DNA of 54,143 nt from an uncultured Collinsella sp. GTDB taxonomy: Bacteria > Actinomycetota > Coriobacteriia > Coriobacteriales > Coriobacteriaceae. The stretch is taken from the NCBI GenBank assembly GCA_900755005.1, contig CAAEEX010000030.1:1-54143 (forward strand). Reading direction: 5' to 3'. Position numbers and translations under genes: made by a program. Of this stretch, positions 7,143-15,693 are shown one piece after another; position 1 is the stretch's first letter; each line of letters starts with the position of its first letter. The notes beneath the pieces are model-generated. The model searched no databases. It was given only the letters and a program-made list of their open reading frames with translations, and was not told where the DNA came from.

Positions 7143-9893
7143 TTATTTGGCATCGGCCCAGGTTATGCCGGTGCTGGCTTCGGCAATGAGGGGTACGCGG
7201 AGGCCTACTACGTGTTCCATGACGTCGCGGACCATGGTGGTTAGGCGCTCGACTTCGTTGACGGGGCACTCAAAGTCCAGTTCGTCGTGTACCTGCAAGA
7301 TCATGTGGGCGGCAAAACCCTCTTCTTCCAGGCGGCGGCTTACGCGGGCCATGGCGATCTTGATAATGTCGGCCGCGGTGCCCTGCATGGGATGGTTCAT
7401 GGCCGTGCGCTCACCAAAGCCGCGGAGCTGTGGGTTTTTGGCCTTGAGCTCGGGAATATGGCGCCTGCGGCCGTACATGGTCTCGGCGTACCCCGTCTGC
7501 TTGGCGCGCGCCACCACGTTGTCGAGGAACGTGCGCACGCCCGGGTAGGCCTCGTAGTAGCGGTCGATCATGTCGCGTGCCTCGGCCATCGAGATATGCA
7601 GCGACTGCGACAGACCGTACGCCTGCTGACCGTACACGATGCCAAAGTTCACGGCCTTGGCGCGGCTGCGCAGGTCGGGCGTCACCTCGGACACCGGCAC
7701 GCCAAACACGCGCGCGGCCGTCTCGGCATGAAAGTCCTCACCCTCGTTAAAGGCGCGCACCAGGTGCTCGTCTCCCGAAAGATGCGCCAGCAAACGCAAC
7801 TCAATCTGCGAGTAGTCCACCGCCAAAAAGACGCTGCCCTCGCCTGCCGAAAACGCCGTCTTGACGGTACGCCCCAGCTCCGAGCGCGTCGGAATGTTTT
7901 GCAGATTGGGGTCGCTCGAAGACAAACGCCCCGTCGCGGTGATGGTCTGGTTGTACGTGGTGTGCACGCGGCCGTCGCCTCGACGCAGCGGACCCAGCGT
8001 GTCCAGGTAGGTCGACTTGATCTTGGACTTCTCACGCCAGTCCAAGATCAGACGCACGATTTCGTGGTCACGGGCAAGGTCGCTCAGTACCTTGGCGTTG
8101 GTCGAATAATAGCCGCGTTTAGTCTTCTTGAGGCCCTTGGTCGGAAGCCCCATCACATCAAAGAGCACGTGCGACAGCTGCATGGGACTGCCAATATTAA
8201 AGGTCTCGTCACCCGCCAGGTCGCGAATACTGCGCTCGACCTCGGTAATCTGGGTCGCCAGACCCTCGGACAGACTGTGCAGACGGTCGGGGTCCACGAG
8301 CATGCCCGCGCGCTCCATCTTGGCAAGTACCGGAACGAGCGGCATCTCGATGCCATCGAACACGTTGGCGGCATTCTCACGGGCCATGCACTCGCGCAAC
8401 GACGCCACGAGCGCCAGCGTCAGAGCCGCAGTACGGGCGGCAGGCGCCGGAGCGTCCTCACCAGCGACCTCTGCGCCGCGCGCCGCAGGCAGCGCCATCT
8501 GCAGATACGTATCGGCAAGATATGCCTCATCGAACTCGGAGCGATCGGAATCCAGCAGATAGGCAGCGACCACGATATCGAAGATACGCGTGGAATCGGC
8601 AGCGAGCGGATCCATGAGCTCGGGCTCGGAAGAATCGATGGGCGAAAGCTCGTGCAGCAGCGCCTTCATATCCGGGCTCGCCACACGGCCCTCCATAAAC
8701 AGGCGCGCAAGTACGCCGGCGATCACGCCGTGGACGAAGTTGAAGCCCTCGACAGCGGCAGGCGTGCCGTCATCGGCTTCCTCGAGCGCGAACAGGCCCT
8801 TGGACGTCGCCAACCACAGTGTGCGCGTCAGTCCAAAGAGCGCGCCCTCTTCCTTGTCGTCGTCCACCACGGCGGCGACCCACTCGCCCGCCTCGATCGC
8901 ACGGGCAACCTCGGACGCCACGGCAGCAAGCGCCTCGGCATCGCCGGCAGCGGTGCGCTCAATCGTGGGCATCTCAAACGTTCTAGTAGCGGCAGCAGCG
9001 CCACCCTCGTCACCGATCAGTGCCAAGAAACGGTTCTGCATGGCGGTGATACCAAGCGTGCCCAGCGCCGCGGAAACCTCATCGGCGGAAAACGCCGGGA
9101 AGGACGTCGCCTCAAAATCGAGCTCAACGGGTGCATCGGTGCGAATGGTTGCGACCTTGCGGCTCAGCAGCGCGTCGTCGATGTGTGCGCGCAGGTTTTC
9201 TCCCATCTTGCCCTTGACCTCGTCAGCATGCGCGATGACCTCATCCAGGCTACCGTACTGCGCGATGAGCGCACTCGCCTTTTTGGGGCCGATGCCCGGT
9301 ACGCCGGGAATGTTGTCCGACGTATCGCCCTTCAGACCGTAAAAATCGGGCACGAGCGCCGGCGTGACGCCGTGATACAGGTCGTCCACGCTCTCGGGCG
9401 TCATGATCGCCACGTCGGACAGGCCCTTGCGAGTCGAGACCACGTTGACGTGCTCGGTCACGAGCTGATACATGTCGCGGTCGCCGGTCACCAGCAGCAT
9501 GTCGCAGCCGGCCTCCTCGCCCAGGCGCGCCATGGTTCCCAGGATATCGTCGCCTTCCCAGCCCTCGGACTGCAAAATGGGCACGTTGAGCGCGGCGAGC
9601 AGCTCCTTGATCATGGGGAACTGCGCGTGCAGGTCGGGGTCCATGGGCGGGCGCTGCGCCTTGTACTGCGGCAGCATCTCCATACGCACGCGTGGCTTGC
9701 CCTTGTCAAACGCCACGACAACGCCGTCGGGATTAAAGGCATCGATCATCTTGAGGAACATGTTCAGAAAACCAAAGATCGCGTTGGTGGGGCGACCGTC
9801 CGGCGCGTTCATGGTCGGCGGCACGGCGTGGAAGGCGCGATGCATGAGCGAGTTGCCGTCGATGACGGCAAAGGTACGGCGCTTTTCAGACAT
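7143..9893 (-). CDS. polA: DNA polymerase I
   Basis: This 916-residue PolA performs repair synthesis and Okazaki primer removal. Residues 1 to about 300 form the 5'-3' exonuclease (DGNSLMHRAF, GDRDMYQL, GLKGDTSDNIPGVPGIGPKKA). The C-terminal polymerase has motif A DYSQIELRLLAHLSGD, motif B RSRAKAVNFGIVYGQQAYG and motif C QVHDELDFE. The central domain lacks the DTE-type metal ligands of an active 3'-5' exonuclease: the place of that first motif reads VAAVVDDDKEE. Proofreading is therefore probably lost, as in many Gram-positive PolA proteins. The start MSEKRRTF at 9893 has GAGGT upstream; 13 frame codons before it are dropped. It is divergent from the M18 peptidase gene. Confidence 0.96.
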   Translation of the reverse strand: MSEKRRTFAVIDGNSLMHRAFHAVPPTMNAPDGRPTNAIFGFLNMFLKMIDAFNPDGVVVAFDKGKPRVRMEMLPQYKAQRPPMDPDLHAQFPMIKELLAALNVPILQSEGWEGDDILGTMARLGEEAGCDMLLVTGDRDMYQLVTEHVNVVSTRKGLSDVAIMTPESVDDLYHGVTPALVPDFYGLKGDTSDNIPGVPGIGPKKASALIAQYGSLDEVIAHADEVKGKMGENLRAHIDDALLSRKVATIRTDAPVELDFEATSFPAFSADEVSAALGTLGITAMQNRFLALIGDEGGAAAATRTFEMPTIERTAAGDAEALAAVASEVARAIEAGEWVAAVVDDDKEEGALFGLTRTLWLATSKGLFALEEADDGTPAAVEGFNFVHGVIAGVLARLFMEGRVASPDMKALLHELSPIDSSEPELMDPLAADSTRIFDIVVAAYLLDSDRSEFDEAYLADTYLQMALPAARGAEVAGEDAPAPAARTAALTLALVASLRECMARENAANVFDGIEMPLVPVLAKMERAGMLVDPDRLHSLSEGLATQITEVERSIRDLAGDETFNIGSPMQLSHVLFDVMGLPTKGLKKTKRGYYSTNAKVLSDLARDHEIVRLILDWREKSKIKSTYLDTLGPLRRGDGRVHTTYNQTITATGRLSSSDPNLQNIPTRSELGRTVKTAFSAGEGSVFLAVDYSQIELRLLAHLSGDEHLVRAFNEGEDFHAETAARVFGVPVSEVTPDLRSRAKAVNFGIVYGQQAYGLSQSLHISMAEARDMIDRYYEAYPGVRTFLDNVVARAKQTGYAETMYGRRRHIPELKAKNPQLRGFGERTAMNHPMQGTAADIIKIAMARVSRRLEEEGFAAHMILQVHDELDFECPVNEVERLTTMVRDVMEHVVGLRVPLIAEASTGITWADAK

Positions 9894-10059
9894 ATTGAAT
9901 ACCTCGCTTTGGGCTGGGCACGGTTTGCTCACACCAGTTTACACGCTCCCCGCCCCGCGGCCACCGCACATCAGGCTTCCCTGCCGCCGCGGGCCCGCGC
10001 GTGATACGATGGCTCACGGTACATCAACCAGCACGATCGATCCGAAAGGAGCCTGCGTC

Positions 10060-11457
10060 ATGGAGCGTCCCAGCGCATGGAAAAAGTACACGCCACAGCA
10101 GATCGAGGAGCTCGAGGAGCTTTGCCGCGGCTATAAGCAGTTTTTGAGTGAGAACAAGACCGAGCGCCTGTGCGTCAAGGCCGGTATCAAGATGGCCGAG
10201 GAGGCGGGCTACGTCAATCTGGAGACCGTGATCGCCGAGGGCCGCGCGCTCAAGGCCGGCGACAAGGTGTACGCCGCCAACCACGGCAAGGACCTTATGC
10301 TCGTCAACCTGGGCACCGCCCCGCTCGAGCAGGGCTTTAACATCCTGGGCGCCCACGTGGACTCGCCGCGCCTGGACCTCAAGCAGAACCCCGCCTTCGA
10401 GGCCGGCGACATGGCTTATCTCGACACGCACTACTATGGCGGCGTCAAGAGCTACCACTGGGTCGCTTCCCCGCTCGCACTCGTGGGCGTCATCTGCAAA
10501 AAGGACGGCACCACCGTCGACATCAACATCGGTGACAAGGCCGACGACCCGGTCTTTACCATCTCCGACCTGCTGATCCACCTCTCGAGCGAGCAGATGG
10601 CCAAGCCCGCCAAGGACGCCGTCGACGCCGAGATCCTCGACGTGATCGTGGGCGGCCGCCCCGTCAAGTTTGACGAGGACGACAAGGACGCTCCCAAGGA
10701 GCCCGTCAAGCAGATGTTCCTGGATATCCTCAAGGAGCAGTACGACGTCGAGGAGGAGGACTTCCTCTCCGCCGAGATCGAGGTCGTGCCCGCCGGCCCC
10801 GCCCGTGACATGGGCCTCGACCGCTCCATGATTCTGGGCTATGGCCACGACGACCGTGTCTGCGCCTATCCGTCCATGCTCGCCCAGATCAACGTCGCCA
10901 ACGTGGAGCGCACGAGCATCACACTCATCGTCGACAAGGAGGAGATCGGTTCCGTGGGTGCCACCGGCATGACGAGCCGCTTCTTCGAGAACACCGTCGC
11001 CGAGATCATAACGCTCGCCGGCGAGGATAGCCCGCTGGCCCTGCGCCGCGCGCTCGCCCGCAGCCGCATGCTCTCCTCCGACGTGTCCGCCGGCTTCGAC
11101 CCGGGCTACGCCGGCAAGTTCGAAACCAAGAACGCAGCCTTTATGGGTCGCGGCCTGTGCTTTAACAAGTACACGGGCAGCCGCGGCAAGGGCGGCTCTA
11201 ACGACGCCGACGCCGAGTATGTGGCCCTCATCCGCGACATCATGGACGAGGCCGGCGTGGACTTCCAGACCTGCGAGCTCGGTCGCGTCAACGCGGGCGG
11301 CGGCGGCACCATCGCATACATCATGGCTAAGTACGGCATGAACGTCATCGACTCTGGCGTTGCCGTCCTGTCCATGCACGCCCTGTGGGAGGTCGCTAAC
11401 AAGGCCGATATCTACGAGGCCTATCGCGGCTACAAGGCCTTCATCGAGCGCGCGTAA
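10060..11457 (+). CDS. M18 family aminopeptidase (aspartyl aminopeptidase-like)
   Basis: This 465-residue zinc aminopeptidase trims N-terminal residues, often acidic ones, from cytosolic peptides. The first metal motif GAHVDSPRLD is at residues 97-106 (H99, D101). The catalytic and bridging glutamates are in VDKEEIGSVGATGM, and a late His in VLSMHALWEV fits the last zinc ligand. The length agrees with the bacterial M18 branch. ATG 10060 has AAAGGAG seven bases upstream. Long antisense and upstream open frames here are GC shadows. It is followed by a palindromic repeat ending in a T-run that may act as its terminator, then by yaaA. Confidence 0.92.
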   Translation: MERPSAWKKYTPQQIEELEELCRGYKQFLSENKTERLCVKAGIKMAEEAGYVNLETVIAEGRALKAGDKVYAANHGKDLMLVNLGTAPLEQGFNILGAHVDSPRLDLKQNPAFEAGDMAYLDTHYYGGVKSYHWVASPLALVGVICKKDGTTVDINIGDKADDPVFTISDLLIHLSSEQMAKPAKDAVDAEILDVIVGGRPVKFDEDDKDAPKEPVKQMFLDILKEQYDVEEEDFLSAEIEVVPAGPARDMGLDRSMILGYGHDDRVCAYPSMLAQINVANVERTSITLIVDKEEIGSVGATGMTSRFFENTVAEIITLAGEDSPLALRRALARSRMLSSDVSAGFDPGYAGKFETKNAAFMGRGLCFNKYTGSRGKGGSNDADAEYVALIRDIMDEAGVDFQTCELGRVNAGGGGTIAYIMAKYGMNVIDSGVAVLSMHALWEVANKADIYEAYRGYKAFIERA

Positions 11458-11470
11458 CCAACCCTTCATC

Positions 11471-11545
11471 AGTTGCGGTGAAATACAGACTAAACTGGCC
11501 CATAAACGGCCAAAACAGACCGTATTCCACCGCAACTTCCTTTTT
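11471..11545 (+). repeat. palindromic intergenic repeat, copy A (terminator-like)
   Basis: 16-base arms AGTTGCGGTGAAATAC (11471-11486) and GTATTCCACCGCAACT (11522-11537) differ from perfect complementarity at one G-U position. The interior has a TGGCC/GGCCA core, and TTTTT follows at 11541-11545. A second copy with the same outer arms lies at 50838-50905. It sits 14 bases after the M18 peptidase stop. Confidence 0.8.
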
Positions 11546-11560
11546 GGCAGAGGAGAGTCC

Positions 11561-12370
11561 ATGCTGCAGGTCGTCATTTCGCCCGCCAAGCAGATGCGCG
11601 CGGCCCAAGATGCTTTTGAAGTCCTGGGCATTCCACCCTTTGCGCGCGAGACGGCTCGCCTCCACCGCGCACTGCTAGATATCGAGCGGAATGAAGGCAG
11701 CGACAGCCTGCAGGCGCTATGGAACGTGAGTGACAAACTGCTGGGGCCTTGCCTCAACACCCTGCATGAGTTCGGGCCCATCCTGAAAAACGGCGATCTC
11801 GACAATCCCGCACTCGCCTGTCACCTCTCCCCTGCCGTCATGTCCTACCACGGCATTCAATACCAGAGCATGGCACCCGAGGTGATGGATTCCGCACAGC
11901 TCGCATGGCTGCAAAGCCACCTGTGGATCCTCTCTGGCCTCTACGGGTGCGTTCGCCCCTTTCATGCCGTCGAACCGTATCGGCTGGAAATGGGCGCGAA
12001 GCTCGCCGTTGACGATGCCCGAGACCTCTATGCGTTTTGGAGCGACAAGCTCGCGCGGGCTATCGCCCCGGCAGGCTCAAACACCACGATCGTCAACCTC
12101 GCCAGCGTAGAGTACGCCAAAGCCGTTCTGCCCCATCTCGCGGGCGACGCCACGGTCGTCACGTGCCTCTTTGGCGAAGGCATCCGCAACGGCAAGCCCA
12201 TCCAGCGCTCGACCGCCAGCAAAAAGGCACGTGGTTCCATGGTGCGCTGGATGGCAGAAAACAAGCTCGAGGATGTAAGCGGGCTCACCGCGTTTGACGT
12301 TGGTTATCGTCACTTTCCCGAGCTTTCAAATAAGAACACTTTGGTCTTCCTGAACGAACAGACCTTGTAG
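11561..12370 (+). CDS. yaaA: peroxide stress protein YaaA (DUF328/UPF0246 family)
   Basis: This 269-residue YaaA family protein starts MLQVVISPAKQM, close to the family N-terminus. The family motifs LSGLYGCVRPFHAVEPYRLEMG and NLASVEYAKAV are present, as is the basic signature before RWMAENKLED. In E. coli YaaA limits intracellular iron and DNA damage during hydrogen peroxide stress and has DNA-binding surfaces. In an anaerobe it plausibly serves oxygen exposure. ATG 11561 has AGAGGAGAG upstream, placed right after the palindromic repeat, so its promoter may lie inside or upstream of that repeat. It is convergent with the next gene. Confidence 0.9.
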   Translation: MLQVVISPAKQMRAAQDAFEVLGIPPFARETARLHRALLDIERNEGSDSLQALWNVSDKLLGPCLNTLHEFGPILKNGDLDNPALACHLSPAVMSYHGIQYQSMAPEVMDSAQLAWLQSHLWILSGLYGCVRPFHAVEPYRLEMGAKLAVDDARDLYAFWSDKLARAIAPAGSNTTIVNLASVEYAKAVLPHLAGDATVVTCLFGEGIRNGKPIQRSTASKKARGSMVRWMAENKLEDVSGLTAFDVGYRHFPELSNKNTLVFLNEQTL

Positions 12371-12410
12371 GACCACCGCTACTTTTGAATGTGCTGCCTA
12401 GGCACGGCGT

Positions 12411-12926
12411 CTATTCCGCCAAGCCGTCGGCTTTGGCAACTTCGTTTGTCGAGCCATCTTGGTAGGTAATCTTAACGTGCTCTACCTCGGACACCGCAAC
12501 ACCCGATGGGGGCTCCAAGCGCCATTCCGTCAGCGCGATATCCATAGTCGTAGGCACGTCGCCCTGATTCTTGAGCTTCACCGTCAGCGTTTTGAGCGCC
12601 GCATCATACGTCACGCGTTCGATTTCCTCACCAGGAATAGACCCACCGCTCAGCTGAAGCTGGACAAATCCATCGCGCGAATACCAATAGTCGCCCGGCG
12701 CGGCAACGGTATTGCCGCCCGTAACCTTCACCGTCATGATCGGCAGGCCCTCGTCGGCTTCAAACCCCCAGGTGGCGCCGCCATGACCGCCGAACGTCCA
12801 AATACAAAAGGCAATCACCAACACGGCAAGCACCGCAAAACCAATCGCGACAAGGCCATGGTGCGCACGGCTTTCCTCGGCCGATACATCCCATTGTGTC
12901 TCTCGATATAGATGCTTGTCTTCCAT
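12411..12926 (-). CDS. membrane-anchored protein of unknown function, extracellular beta-rich domain
   Basis: 171 residues. A polar cytosolic N-terminus of about 24 residues leads into one hydrophobic segment (about residues 25-45, GLVAIGFAVLAVLVIAFCIW). An exported domain of about 125 residues follows, with repeated short beta-type stretches and a WYSRDGFVQLQLSGG segment. It has no lipobox, catalytic motif or sorting signal, and I do not recognise the family. The start at 12926 has GGGGAGG upstream; the much longer open frame runs antisense through thiC and is a shadow. It is divergent from the thiC riboswitch, whose leader starts about 70 bases away. Confidence 0.75.
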   Translation of the reverse strand: MEDKHLYRETQWDVSAEESRAHHGLVAIGFAVLAVLVIAFCIWTFGGHGGATWGFEADEGLPIMTVKVTGGNTVAAPGDYWYSRDGFVQLQLSGGSIPGEEIERVTYDAALKTLTVKLKNQGDVPTTMDIALTEWRLEPPSGVAVSEVEHVKITYQDGSTNEVAKADGLAE

Positions 12927-12996
12927 GTACGCCTCCCCACAGGCACGCTCGTTAGGCCAATCGTACCCATTCGAGCTATACTTGAGCCCATTACAT

Positions 12997-13094
12997 AAAC
13001 GGGGAGCTTGCAGGACAAGACGGCAGGCTGAGACTGGGCGCGCCCGCCCTGACCCGCAAACCTGATATGGGTAATGCCAACGAAGGGAGCCGTG
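12997..13094 (+). promoter_or_regulatory. TPP (THI-box) riboswitch controlling thiC
   Basis: All conserved elements of the thiamine pyrophosphate aptamer are readable in order: GGGGAGC (13001-13007), GGCTGAGA (about 13026-13033), the GACCC/GGGT helix, ACCTGATATGGGTAATGCC (13060-13078) and CGAAGGGAG (13081-13089). The outer helix pairs ACGG (12999-13002) with CCGT (13090-13093). The 3' GGGAG of the aptamer lies eight bases before the thiC ATG and is the only Shine-Dalgarno site, so ligand binding should block translation directly. Confidence 0.95.
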
Positions 13095-13097
13095 CCA

Positions 13098-14432
13098 ATG
13101 AGCACACAGACCGAGCCCAAGCTCGTCACGCAAATCGACTTCGCCCGCGCCGGGCAGATCACACCGCAGATGAAGGAGGTCGCCGAGCGCGAGCATCGCG
13201 ACCCCGAGTACATCCGCGAGCGCGTGGCCGACGGCCGCATCGCCATTCCCGCCAACATCGTGCACATCAAAAAGGGCATGCGCGCCTTTGGCGTCGGTGA
13301 GGGCCTGTCCACCAAGGTTAACGTGAACCTGGGCATCTCGGGCGACAAGGCAGATGCCGCCGAGGAATGGAAGAAGGTCAAGATCGCCGAGGACTTTGGC
13401 GCCGACGCCATCATGGACCTCTCCAACTCGGGCAAGACGCGCCAGTTCCGCCAGCAGCTCATCGACGAGACGCCGCTCATGGTAGGCACCGTCCCCATGT
13501 ACGACGCCATCGGCTACATGGAAAAGCCGCTGGTCAAGCTCACCAAGGACGACCTGTTCGAGGTCGTGCGCGCGCACGCCGAGGACGGCGTGGACTTTAT
13601 GACCATCCACTGCGGCATCAACAAATCGGTCACCAAGACCTTTAAGGAGACCGGCCGCCTCATGAACATCGTCAGCCGCGGCGGCTCGCTGCTGTTTGGC
13701 TGGATGGAGGTTACCGGCAACGAAAACCCCTTCTACGAGTACTTTGACGAGCTGCTCGAGATCTGCCACGAGTACGACGTGACCATCTCGCTCGGCGACT
13801 CCTGCCGCCCGGGCTGTCTCTACGACTCCAATGACGCCACCGAGACCGCCGAGATGATCGAGCTGGGCAAGCTGTGCAAGCGCGCCTGGGCCGCCGGCGT
13901 CCAAGCCATGGTCGAGGGCCCGGGTCACATGGCGCTCGACGAGATCGCCGCCAACATGAAACTGCAGAAGCGCCTGTGCCACAACGCCCCGTTCTATGTG
14001 CTCGGGCCGCTGGTGACCGATATCGGCGTGGGCTACGACCACATCACCGCTGCTATCGGCGGCGCTATCTCCGCCAGCTCCGGTGCCGACTTCCTGTGCT
14101 ACGTGACGCCGGCCGAGCACTTGTGCCTGCCCAACGCCCAAGACGTGCTCGATGGCCTCATGGCCACCAAGATCGCCGCGCACGCCGCCGATATCGCCAA
14201 GAAGGTGCCGCACGCCCGCGACATGGACGACAAGATGGGCCAGGCACGCCGCAAGCTCGACTGGGACTCCATGTGGAAGTGCGCGCTCGACCCGGTCACC
14301 GGCAAGAAGCGCTACGAGGAGTCCCCCGCCGCCACCGAGGGCACCTGCACCATGTGTGGCAAGATGTGCGCCGTCCGCACCGTCAACAAGGTGTTCGAGG
14401 GTACGACGATCGATCTCGGCATGGAGGACTAA
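13098..14432 (+). CDS. thiC: phosphomethylpyrimidine synthase ThiC
   Basis: This 444-residue radical-SAM enzyme turns aminoimidazole ribotide into HMP-phosphate, the pyrimidine half of thiamine. Family blocks IPANIVHIKKGMRAFGVGEG, TVPMYDAIG, MTIHCGINK, EGPGHMALDEI and YVTPAEHLCLP are all present. The iron-sulfur ligands near the C-terminus read CTMCGKMC (CX2CX3C), as in the shorter ThiC forms. This protein lacks the long N-terminal extension of proteobacterial ThiC. The start MSTQTEPK at 13098 depends on the GGGAG inside the riboswitch; the eight preceding codons of the frame are excluded. thiD follows 178 bases later. Confidence 0.96.
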   Translation: MSTQTEPKLVTQIDFARAGQITPQMKEVAEREHRDPEYIRERVADGRIAIPANIVHIKKGMRAFGVGEGLSTKVNVNLGISGDKADAAEEWKKVKIAEDFGADAIMDLSNSGKTRQFRQQLIDETPLMVGTVPMYDAIGYMEKPLVKLTKDDLFEVVRAHAEDGVDFMTIHCGINKSVTKTFKETGRLMNIVSRGGSLLFGWMEVTGNENPFYEYFDELLEICHEYDVTISLGDSCRPGCLYDSNDATETAEMIELGKLCKRAWAAGVQAMVEGPGHMALDEIAANMKLQKRLCHNAPFYVLGPLVTDIGVGYDHITAAIGGAISASSGADFLCYVTPAEHLCLPNAQDVLDGLMATKIAAHAADIAKKVPHARDMDDKMGQARRKLDWDSMWKCALDPVTGKKRYEESPAATEGTCTMCGKMCAVRTVNKVFEGTTIDLGMED

Positions 14433-14523
14433 CTCGTCACCGGAGCCACAATCAGTAACATGGTGTTCGTCAATTGTTGACGTGTGAACATTTGCTTACA
14501 TTTGCGTAAAGATTGCATCGCCC

Positions 14524-14560
14524 GCCCGGGTTCGACATAGAGTCGGCCCGGGCATCTTTA
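14524..14560 (+). terminator. hairpin after thiC, overlapping a -10-like TATAAT for thiD
   Basis: Stem GCCCGGG/CCCGGGC (14524-14530 and 14547-14553) followed by ATCTTTA. TATAAT at 14559-14564 immediately follows and lies 47 bases before the thiD start, though no good -35 box is spaced for it. The site may both end thiC transcription and start thiD. Confidence 0.45.
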
Positions 14561-14610
14561 TAATGCTGGCTTAAAGACCCATTTGATTCCGACCGAACAA
14601 GGGAGCAAAC

Positions 14611-15441
14611 ATGGATCGCAGTAAGGTACCTGCCGTTCTATCCATCGCAGGATCCGATTCCAGCGGTGGCGCCGGCATTCAGGCCGACATCAAGACCATC
14701 ACGGCGCACCGCCTGTATGCCGAGACGGCCATCACCGCCATCACCGCACAAAACACGCTCGGTGTCACCGCCGTGCAGAACATCTCCCCTGATATCGTCG
14801 CTGCGCAGATCGACGCCGTATTTGACGATATCCGCCCCAGCGCCGTCAAGATCGGCATGGTTTCCTCTGCCGAGATTATCGAGGTTATCGCCGACCGCCT
14901 GAGCGCCTGGAACGCGACAAACGTGGTCGTCGACCCCGTCATGGTAGCCACCTCGGGCGCACGGCTGATTGCCGAAGATGCCGCCGAGGCGCTCACCCGC
15001 CGCCTGTTCCCACTAGCAACCGTCATCACGCCCAATATTCCCGAGGCCATGGCCCTGCTTGACTACGAGGTCGACTCCGAGCGCACACAGCAAAATGCTG
15101 CCATGCTCCTCACCCGCCGCTTTGGTTGCGCATCCCTCGTTAAGGGTGGGCATCTTGTCAACGAGGCCAACGATGTATTGGCCGAACCCGCGCCACTCGA
15201 TGACGAGGGCAACCATCTGGGCGATCCGCTCACCACGTGGTTCCGCCACAAGCGCATCGAGACCGACAACACACACGGCACCGGCTGCACGCTTTCGTCC
15301 GCCATCGCCTGCGCGCTGGCCCAGGGCATGGATCTTGCCGATGCCGTCAATGCGGGCAAGGCATACCTGACAGGCGCTCTGGCCGCCGGCCTGAACATGG
15401 GCAAAGGCTCCGGCCCTGTCAACCACATGTGGCAATATTAA
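14611..15441 (+). CDS. thiD: hydroxymethylpyrimidine / phosphomethylpyrimidine kinase ThiD
   Basis: This 276-residue ribokinase-family enzyme phosphorylates HMP and HMP-phosphate to HMP-diphosphate, directly following ThiC in thiamine synthesis. The N-terminal SIAGSDSSGGAGIQADIKT binds the pyrimidine, with the expected partner segment VVDPVMVATSG. NTHGTGCTLSSAIA near residue 225 is the anion hole with the catalytic Asp nearby (ETDNTHGTGC). The start at 14611 has AAGGGAG upstream. It has no riboswitch of its own. It is followed by the tandem palindromes at 15507-15643. Confidence 0.94.
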   Translation: MDRSKVPAVLSIAGSDSSGGAGIQADIKTITAHRLYAETAITAITAQNTLGVTAVQNISPDIVAAQIDAVFDDIRPSAVKIGMVSSAEIIEVIADRLSAWNATNVVVDPVMVATSGARLIAEDAAEALTRRLFPLATVITPNIPEAMALLDYEVDSERTQQNAAMLLTRRFGCASLVKGGHLVNEANDVLAEPAPLDDEGNHLGDPLTTWFRHKRIETDNTHGTGCTLSSAIACALAQGMDLADAVNAGKAYLTGALAAGLNMGKGSGPVNHMWQY

Positions 15442-15460
15442 GATTCGCAGCCCAAAACCG

Positions 15461-15487
15461 CCGCAAAGGGGACAGGCACCTTTGCGG
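15461..15487. repeat. short inverted repeat after thiD
   Basis: Perfect 9-base arms CCGCAAAGG and CCTTTGCGG with a nine-base spacer, 20 bases past the thiD stop. It has no T-tract, so its role is unclear. Confidence 0.5.
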
Positions 15488-15506
15488 TGGCTCCCACAAA
15501 CATCTC

Positions 15507-15643
15507 GATCTGTAACAGTAACTCGGCAAAATCGACCCTAGATGTTACAGATCAAGACAAACAGTCGATATCGACCTAAATAATCTTAATCTGTAACATC
15601 TAGCCCGTTTTCGGCCTTGGAACTGTTACAGATCAAGACAAAC
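15507..15643. repeat. tandem pair of palindromic elements with shared 3' tail
   Basis: Element 1 (15507-15562) has arms GATCTGTAACA/TGTTACAGATC; element 2 (15589-15643) has arms ATCTGTAACA/TGTTACAGAT. Both are followed by the same tail CAAGACAAAC, while the loops differ in sequence. They lie between the convergent thiD and SGNH hydrolase genes. Confidence 0.8.
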
Positions 15644-15693
15644 AAACGAAACAAGCCCCCGCAAGGGGAACTCTGTGGTGGTTTGGGGCCGTG

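Noticed and set aside
7287..10004. 905-codon open frame opposite polA
   Set aside because: It is repetitive His/Arg/Gly-rich translation of the antisense strand, with no start signal; the polA motifs on the other strand are complete.
10024..11805. 593-codon minus-strand frame opposite the M18 peptidase gene
   Set aside because: It is an antisense shadow that crosses a terminator-like repeat.
12927..14213. N-terminal 400-codon extension of the membrane-protein frame
   Set aside because: It runs antisense through thiC and its riboswitch; the true start at 12926 has its own GGGGAGG site.
15507..15643. CRISPR-like array
   Set aside because: There are only two units, each internally palindromic with different loops, no regular spacers and no cas genes.
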